Source: Streptomyces erythrochromogenes (GTDB lineage Bacteria > Actinomycetota > Actinomycetes > Streptomycetales > Streptomycetaceae). From it: a stretch of 64,000 bases of DNA. A program made the translations under genes and the position numbers. The notes under the pieces were generated by a model, which was not told where the DNA came from, made no database searches, and worked only from the letters and a program-made list of their open reading frames with translations. Every line of letters begins with the position of its first letter. Position 1 is the first letter of the stretch. The stretch is from contig NZ_CP108036.1 in assembly GCF_036170895.1 (NCBI RefSeq), positions 3,534,001 through 3,598,000 of the forward strand, in the 5' to 3' direction. Of this stretch, positions 62,833-64,000 are shown piece after piece.

Positions 62833-64000
62833 ATGATCATCCGCACCGAGTTCCCGTACGGAACCACCCACGAGGATGTCCGGATCCCGCTCCCCGACGG
62901 AGTGGAGCTGTACGCGCGGATCTGGCGCCCCGTGACCGACGAACCCGTCCCGGCGCTGCTGGAGTACCTCCCCCACCGGCTCACCGACTGGACCGCGCCG
63001 CGCGACTGGCAGCGCCATCCCTGGTACGCGGGGCACGGCTACGCCTCCGTACGCGTGGACGTGCGCGGGCACGGGTGCAGCGGCGGCCTGCCCGGCGACG
63101 AGTACGACGCCCGCGAGCTCGCCGACGGGGTCGCGGTGGTGCAGTGGCTGGCGGCGCAGGAGTGGTGCACGGGATCGGTGGGGATGTTCGGGATCTCGTG
63201 GGGCGGGTTCAACTCCCTCCAGATCGCCGCCCTGGCCCCCGAGCCGCTGAAGGCGGTCGTCACCGTCTGCTCGACGGACGACCGCTACGACAACGACGTG
63301 CACTACATGGGCGGCTCGGTGCTCGCCGTGGACATGCACGCGCGGGCGGCGACCATGCTGGCCTTCGCCTCCCGCCCGCCGGACCCGCACCACGTCGGCG
63401 ACGGCTGGCGCGCGCAGTGGCTGGACCGGCTGGAGGCGGTGGAACCGCTGATCCACACCTGGCTCTCGCACCAGACCCGCGACGCCTACTGGCGCCACGG
63501 CAGCGTCTGCGAGGACTACGGGGCGATCGGCGCGGCCGTGCTCGCGGTTGGCGGCTGGCACGACCCGTACCGGGACACCGTCCTGCGGCTGGTCCAGCAC
63601 CTGCCGTCGGCGCGCGTACGGGGCCTGATCGGCCCCTGGTCGCACCAGTACCCGGACCGCGGGCTGCCGCCGGGGCCCGCGATCGGCTTCCTCCAGGAGA
63701 CGCTGCGCTGGTGGGACCACTGGCTGAAGGGTGCCGACAACGGGGTGATGGACGAGCCGCTGCTGCGTGCCTGGATCAGCGACGCGCACCCGCCGGCGAC
63801 CGTGTACGAGGAACTCCCGGGGCGCTGGGTCGGCGAGAGGTCCTGGCCCTCGGCGCACGTCATCCCCGTCCCGTACGTGTTCCAGGGCGCGCCGGTGGCC
63901 GTCGCCTCCCCGCAGCACACCGGGCTGGACGCGGGCCGCTTCTTCCCCTTCGGCAACGACGCCGACCTGCCGCCGGACCAGCGGGAGGAGGACGCGAAAT
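62833..64000 (+). CDS. CocE/NonD-family alpha/beta hydrolase, C-terminus outside window
   Basis: 389 residues are present and the frame is still open at 64000. The family (X-Pro dipeptidyl-peptidase S15-like, CocE/NonD) hydrolyses esters or amides. The nucleophile Ser122 is in GMFGISWGGFN; the likely acid is Asp in GGWHDPYRD and the base His in GPWSHQYPD. YADVRGHG-type oxyanion region is VRVDVRGHGCSGG (about residues 73-85). The lid and C-terminal jelly-roll (galactose-binding-like) domain start is visible after about residue 300. ATG 62833 is behind GGTGG. Substrate unknown. Confidence 0.9.
   Translation, partial: MIIRTEFPYGTTHEDVRIPLPDGVELYARIWRPVTDEPVPALLEYLPHRLTDWTAPRDWQRHPWYAGHGYASVRVDVRGHGCSGGLPGDEYDARELADGVAVVQWLAAQEWCTGSVGMFGISWGGFNSLQIAALAPEPLKAVVTVCSTDDRYDNDVHYMGGSVLAVDMHARAATMLAFASRPPDPHHVGDGWRAQWLDRLEAVEPLIHTWLSHQTRDAYWRHGSVCEDYGAIGAAVLAVGGWHDPYRDTVLRLVQHLPSARVRGLIGPWSHQYPDRGLPPGPAIGFLQETLRWWDHWLKGADNGVMDEPLLRAWISDAHPPATVYEELPGRWVGERSWPSAHVIPVPYVFQGAPVAVASPQHTGLDAGRFFPFGNDADLPPDQREEDAK

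Noticed and set aside
62401..63918. 505-codon minus-strand frame opposite the CocE-like hydrolase
   Set aside because: Antisense shadow of the hydrolase gene, which shows the full catalytic motifs in the plus-strand frame.

Overview
The window is high-GC (about 70%) actinobacterial DNA and almost certainly comes from a Streptomyces chromosome. The evidence is strong third-position GC bias, frequent GTG and TTG starts, and the gene order around tuf, rpoBC and nusG. The proteins also closely resemble the Streptomyces proteins I know. No phage, insertion sequence or CRISPR array was seen.

Bases 1-21,250 hold the transcription and translation core, mostly on the minus strand. Reading in the direction of transcription it runs tRNA-Trp, secE, nusG, rplK, rplA, two lipoprotein genes, rplJ, rplL, rpoB, rpoC, then rpsL, rpsG, fusA and tuf (cut by the window start). 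Strong promoters can be read in front of rpoB and rpsL. An L10-type leader precedes rplJ, and terminators or attenuators divide the cluster into transcription units. One unrelated plus-strand gene (a YfhO-like membrane protein) sits between rpoC and rpsL.

Bases 21,400-38,050 are mixed housekeeping and accessory genes. They include an aspartate aminotransferase, adenosine deaminase, murB, and a DHA2-type drug exporter with its TetR repressor and two matching operators. The hadAB dehydratase pair, rpmG, tRNA-Thr, tRNA-Met and tRNA-Tyr follow. Then come an amidohydrolase, an NAD(P)-binding protein, a DUF3574 protein, the YajQ homologue, a SulP permease, an APC permease, an SMI1/KNR4 protein, yccF and htpX.

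Bases 38,250-48,240 are a tightly overlapping minus-strand operon, nuoABCHIJKLMN. It encodes the whole membrane arm of complex I plus NuoB, NuoC and NuoI, but nuoD, nuoE, nuoF and nuoG are absent. NuoC carries a very long repetitive tail. Facing away from it are two tandem paralogous sensor kinases and one NarL-type response regulator. Behind these lies a 2-oxoacid:ferredoxin oxidoreductase pair (korAB), whose product is reduced ferredoxin. An electron path from KorAB through ferredoxin to the incomplete complex I is an attractive inference, but it is not shown by the sequence.

Bases 55,500-64,000 carry an NmrA-like oxidoreductase, rarD, a secreted M28 aminopeptidase with a P domain, and a two-gene toxin-antitoxin module with a promoter palindrome. 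They also hold a secreted LolA-like protein, a long-chain polyprenyl diphosphate synthase, a short remnant-like piece of a peptide transporter, and the start of a CocE/NonD hydrolase that runs off the window.
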